A stretch of 64,000 nucleotides of DNA, from NCBI GenBank assembly GCA_028023455.1, contig JAQFVV010006543.1, forward strand, positions 556,001 through 620,000, given 5' to 3'. A program made the translations under genes and the position numbers. Within the stretch, counting starts at the first letter, position 1; every line of letters begins with the position of its first letter. Shown one piece after another: positions 60,081 through 64,000 of the stretch. The notes beneath the pieces were generated by a model. It was not told the DNA's origin, made no database searches, and worked only from the letters and a program-made list of their open reading frames with translations. Source of the DNA: Epiperipatus broadwayi (lineage: Eukaryota > Onychophora > Udeonychophora > Euonychophora > Peripatidae).

Positions 60081-61100
60081 CTTAGCAGCAATCCAGGTTT
60101 GAATCCAATAATTTGACAATTTTTTTAAAGATTTACTATGCCCGTTGAGACTTGATTTACACTGACTAAAATTAGCCTAAGGACTTAAAAAAAGTTATGG
60201 TTATGATGCTGCTATGTACTTTTAGAGAATGATAATCATCTCTCCTAAGAGCTTAATTAATTTACCTTGACAGTCATGTAGTTGTGTAGAAGTCACTGCC
60301 TTTCATTTTCATTTAATTCCTCAATCGATTTTTGATATGATGGAGACAGCAGAAGCAATGTCAATCTTTACTGATAAAGAATCTGTTAATGATAACTTGC
60401 ATTTTTAAATGATAAAATTTTAAAATGCTCTTTAAGATTTGTGACATTTAATTCTCTATTAAGCAATTGTTAGCTTAGTGTTTTATTACATGAGCTGCTA
60501 TTTGCGTGTTTTTTTTGAGAGAGACACACAGCTTTAACATTACCCTTTCATTGGCAAAAAATGTTTGTATGTGGACACAGGATGATTATGTAAGTTCTGT
60601 TACTGTGTTAGAAACTTCTTTGTTTATTTTGTAGCTGTGCCTTTATGTGACATTAAAATTACAACTAAACCAAACATTCTTTGATTTTGACTCATATACT
60701 TTAAGCTAAGGTTCAGTCTACTTAGCTATCTCTTTCAACAAGGATGATTGGGAGATAGCTGACTTAAATATTGTGCGGAGTCCATTAGCAGCTTTACCCT
60801 CAGATTGTTTACCCATATACCATATATGTATCATATCTAAGTATATCCTCAATGAATGCCTTAAAGTCTCAAGACCAATGCCAACCCATGGAACTCAGAT
60901 GCATAATAAATTTTTACTCTCCTTTTGAATTGCAGACATTAAACTTATGCATTTGCTTTGCTTGGGTCATAATATACATTTTGAAGTTCTTTGCCTTTTC
61001 AAACTTTAGCTCAAAGGGATGAAGTGATACTACTTCTCATTATGAGATCTAATAAGTAATAGGACTACAATGCTCACTAGAATAGAAAATTTTAGCTATA
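60081..61100 (-). pseudogene. Possible protease/gag remnant of the same antisense element
   Basis: Upstream of the reverse transcriptase remnant on the minus strand, the order would place protease and gag. I see only fragments: a possible protease stretch (CQGKLIKLLGEMI near 60260), a KGNVKAVC-like knuckle remnant near 60530 and a gag-like FHPFELKFEKAKNF near 61000. None is strong alone. No LTR was identified. Confidence 0.35.
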
Positions 61101-63077
61101 GTTTTATTTCAGTAGAGTCCATGAAAATTTCAATATGTCCAGGTATGTCAAGCAGCTTTCCAAACAACCTGGACCAAACCATTTAAATGACCTGATTCAA
61201 GCCTCGACTGTTGGTTCAATCTTTTTTCCAAGAACTTTATGAAGTATTCACTGTTTTTATTTACTGTATCTTAAGTTCAGTTACCAACAATGGCCACTAT
61301 CTCACTTAGTTTTATAACATTTTCTGTCAACTCATTTAAAATCTCATGGATCCCATGAACTTCATGGAGGGGGGGGTCATCTTTGTCACTAATAATATTG
61401 CGTGTTATATACAAACAAGAACAGTCTTGTATTTTAAAGCTTTTATTTAATTTATTAGTATTTACAATATCATGTAGCTTCTAAATTTGTATGTTATTAA
61501 ATCTAGACAAGTCCAAGATAAAAAGTATAGTGAACTCTTTTGATGTGAAAGGTTCTGTGTATATCAAACATCTTTGCCATTCACAAAGCATAGTCATTAC
61601 TCATTAACCTTGTGCTAAATTATCATTGCATATCTATTTACCAACTTTTTGATATCGAATACAGGTTAAATGTTATCATTATTGTGATATATGATTCTTC
61701 CAAAATGCATTACAAATGAAACACAAATTTCTTTGAGTTATACTTAGTTTTTATTAATTGTTGCAGAGCACAGAGGGTTATAAATTATTTAATTAGTACT
61801 TTTATCATTGATTATTAAAATAAATAATAAAGCCATAACTGTTACATTTTTGATCCTTTAAGCTAAATAAAGTTGAATTAGAAGAGTTTATTTAAGCTAT
61901 GAAAAGTTTACTTTAAGATAACTATTTGCATATGAGAACTAAAGGAGGTTCCAACATCAACAGGAGTGGCTAAAAACAACAGTTCTTTTAAAGGTGAATT
62001 ATATAATAGCTGTATAGTGTATATGCCTCTGCAAAAAATATTAGACTAATAAAATATAGTCATGTTTCTTCCATGCTAAATCACTAACACGTTATTATAA
62101 ACTTAATCAAACAGAAACATGTTAGATCCAAAAGAAACATGCATTTACAGAGATTGTAACTTATCAGCCAGTTAAAAGTATCTAACAAGAATTGACACCA
62201 CCTAGAGAAGATAGACTTTACTATTGATCTGAGAGGTAATGATGATGGTTGACTCAATCCTAGCAAAGCATAAGTATACTTAACCTCAATAGTAACTAAT
62301 GTCCAGTCACAAACTTGTAATAGTTGATCTTGAGTTTGTCTCTGGCTAGTCATGCGCAGACAAGAGTGATTGAAAACTAGTTTAATACAGCAGTTAAATT
62401 TCACAGTTTAAACATAGTCTATGAGAATTCTACAAGTGTGGTAAAGCAAAATTAACCTGCAGTCTACAACAAGTAGTCTACAGAATGTTGACTATAGAAG
62501 ATAAAGAAGTCTGTTACTAGGAGAAGACTACTGGAAAGTCTTTGACGCATTTAACATGCACGAATAGAAGCTGCAGCTAAACTAAATAATAACAAACGAA
62601 TAGAAAATCGTCAACGCAAACTCTCGAACTCAAGTTGTAGTACCGAGTGCAATATTTTGTAATAATTTACTCTCCATGTACAAATATATATAATGATAGT
62701 AACTAATTACTGTATGTAGTAATAAATATATATGAAATATTTATATTACTTGTTTCATTGCAGCTTAGACGCAACAAACTGGTTGGAAGCTCATTTGACG
62801 TTCGAGCATTGAGCATTACTTCCATTCATTTGATTAAAAAGATACAGTATACTTACTTTCCTCAGCTGCGAATCGATTAAAAAAATGTTATCACTATTAT
62901 TTTACTCTATATTACAAGAGTGTGGGTTTTTTTGTCTCTATTTGAGTTGCAAATCCAAAACCATTTACTTTTTGAGTTCTTCAGGTTTACTCCGGACCAT
63001 GTTGCTTAGTAGTTCTATATATGAGAACTATCTTGTAAATGTTAACTATATGCTTTGAATCTTATTCAATGCCTATC
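61101..63077. other. AT-rich DNA, no gene recognised
   Basis: The 106-codon minus-strand frame at 62084-62404 has no known domain. Less AT-rich stretches around 62440-62640 may belong to the 5' end of the antisense retrotransposon, but no LTR or primer-binding site could be shown. Confidence 0.45.
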
Positions 63078-63374
63078 CAGGGGTCCCCAACCCTATACCC
63101 GCGGGCACCATGGCGCCCGCAGACCATTTTACTTGTGCCTGCCGCTATTCGAACACGATAAAAAATTATTTATCTGATACAAATAAATTTAATTTTTTAT
63201 TTTTTTTTATAAATTATTGGATTATATTATAATCAAATAAATATTTTTTTGTACATTATGTGCATTATTAACAATATCCAACTATAAATTTACCTTGAAA
63301 AAATAAATGGTGCCCTGCCACCTGGCCGGTATTATAGAATGTATTCTTAAGTGCAAAAAGGTTGGGGACCCCTG
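63078..63374. mobile_element. hAT-type MITE
   Basis: The ends caggggtccccaacc and, inverted, caggggtccccaacc are perfect 15-bp inverted repeats, typical of hAT. The flanks tgcctatc and gcctatac are an imperfect 8-bp duplication. The 297-bp interior holds the GC-rich cgcgggcaccatggcgcccg palindrome near the left end and has no open frame. Confidence 0.88.
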
Positions 63375-64000
63375 GCCTATACCATTTTTTAGTTAGCTAT
63401 ATATTTGTATTTTTCTTTAATTAAAATATAATTTTAAATTATTTTTAGTTTACCTTAATGAAAATAACATTTTATATAAACTTTGTTAAACCGTTTACAT
63501 AATACGCTTTTTCGAAAACTTCAAAGAATTTATTAAAAAGAGATAGAAAAGTAATGGCGACTTAATAAGAATAATAAGTATTTTAACTTAAAATCACATT
63601 AATCAAGGTCATTCTTTTGATCTGCCGACAAACAAAAAAAGAACTTATTTATTATTCAAACATATGTCGTCGATAGCAGATAATCAATTTTTTAAACAAT
63701 ATTACCAAATTTTAAAATTCGCAGATGTTGCATAAAAAAAAGCCAAAATATTACATATTTCAATATTATAAATTGTTAGTGTTGTTGACTTTTACTTTGG
63801 AAGATCTTACGAAATGAACAATCGCCATTTTTTTAAAGTATTAATTAATTGGGGTAATTAATATACAGTTTTAATCAATTAATCAGTTTTTTAATTATTA
63901 TTCTAAATTCAAATCGGTAAAAGGATACATAAATAGCCCATTGAAAGAAAGGTCTACCGACATTAATAATTTTCTTTTAGTCATTCATTAGACTAGAGAT
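63375..64000. other. AT-rich flank, no feature recognised
   Basis: No repeat boundary, RNA gene or coding frame was seen up to the window end. Confidence 0.5.

Overview
This window is AT-rich, intron-age eukaryotic DNA (by eye well over 65% A+T) made almost entirely of transposable elements. I found no host protein-coding gene, no rRNA and no CRISPR. The mixture of Ty3/gypsy elements, an endonuclease-type LINE with an SGNH-like domain, hAT and TA-inserting DNA transposons, and hammerhead-ribozyme repeats fits a large, repeat-rich invertebrate genome such as an arthropod or mollusc. The sequence does not settle the phylum.

Layout. 1-2763: featureless AT-rich DNA. 2764-19966: one Ty3/gypsy retrotransposon with unusually long LTRs (about 2.7 kb once later insertions are removed). 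It is bounded by a 4-bp duplication (atat). Its gag-pol region (8151-12336) is recognisable through integrase but broken in several places. The 5' LTR carries an 817-bp palindromic insertion and a triplicated 242-bp unit; the 3' LTR carries an unclassified 4.6-kb insertion. 20956-21097: a tRNA-derived retropseudogene with target duplication. 21272-21847: a dimeric hammerhead-ribozyme element. 22225-26833: a 4.6-kb hAT-type element without visible transposase. 26842-37200: mostly featureless AT-rich DNA with a long (TA)n tract and a strong hairpin. 37.2-46 kb and 52.9-58.8 kb: two diverged but colinear blocks rich in ribozyme-bearing repeats. 46283-52312: a LINE (SGNH-like, endonuclease, reverse transcriptase, CCHC), interrupted by two nested TA-inserting transposons. 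59280-60080 and possibly to 61.1 kb: a decayed antisense Ty3/gypsy pol. 63078-63374: a short hAT MITE.

The most interesting content is a set of short elements that share three features: type I hammerhead-ribozyme motifs, inverted terminal arms and 11-14 bp target-site duplications. At least three unrelated sequence families show parts of this plan (families A, B and C below); a fourth (D) is degenerate. This matches what is known of Penelope-like elements and animal retrozymes, but no Penelope reverse transcriptase is visible here, so mobilisation in trans is an inference. In family A the repeat unit also carries a tRNA-like segment with box A and box B similarity, so ribozyme and possible RNA polymerase III promoter sit in one unit. 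Insertion order can be read in several places because empty sites are present in the same window (the other LTR, or the paralogous block).
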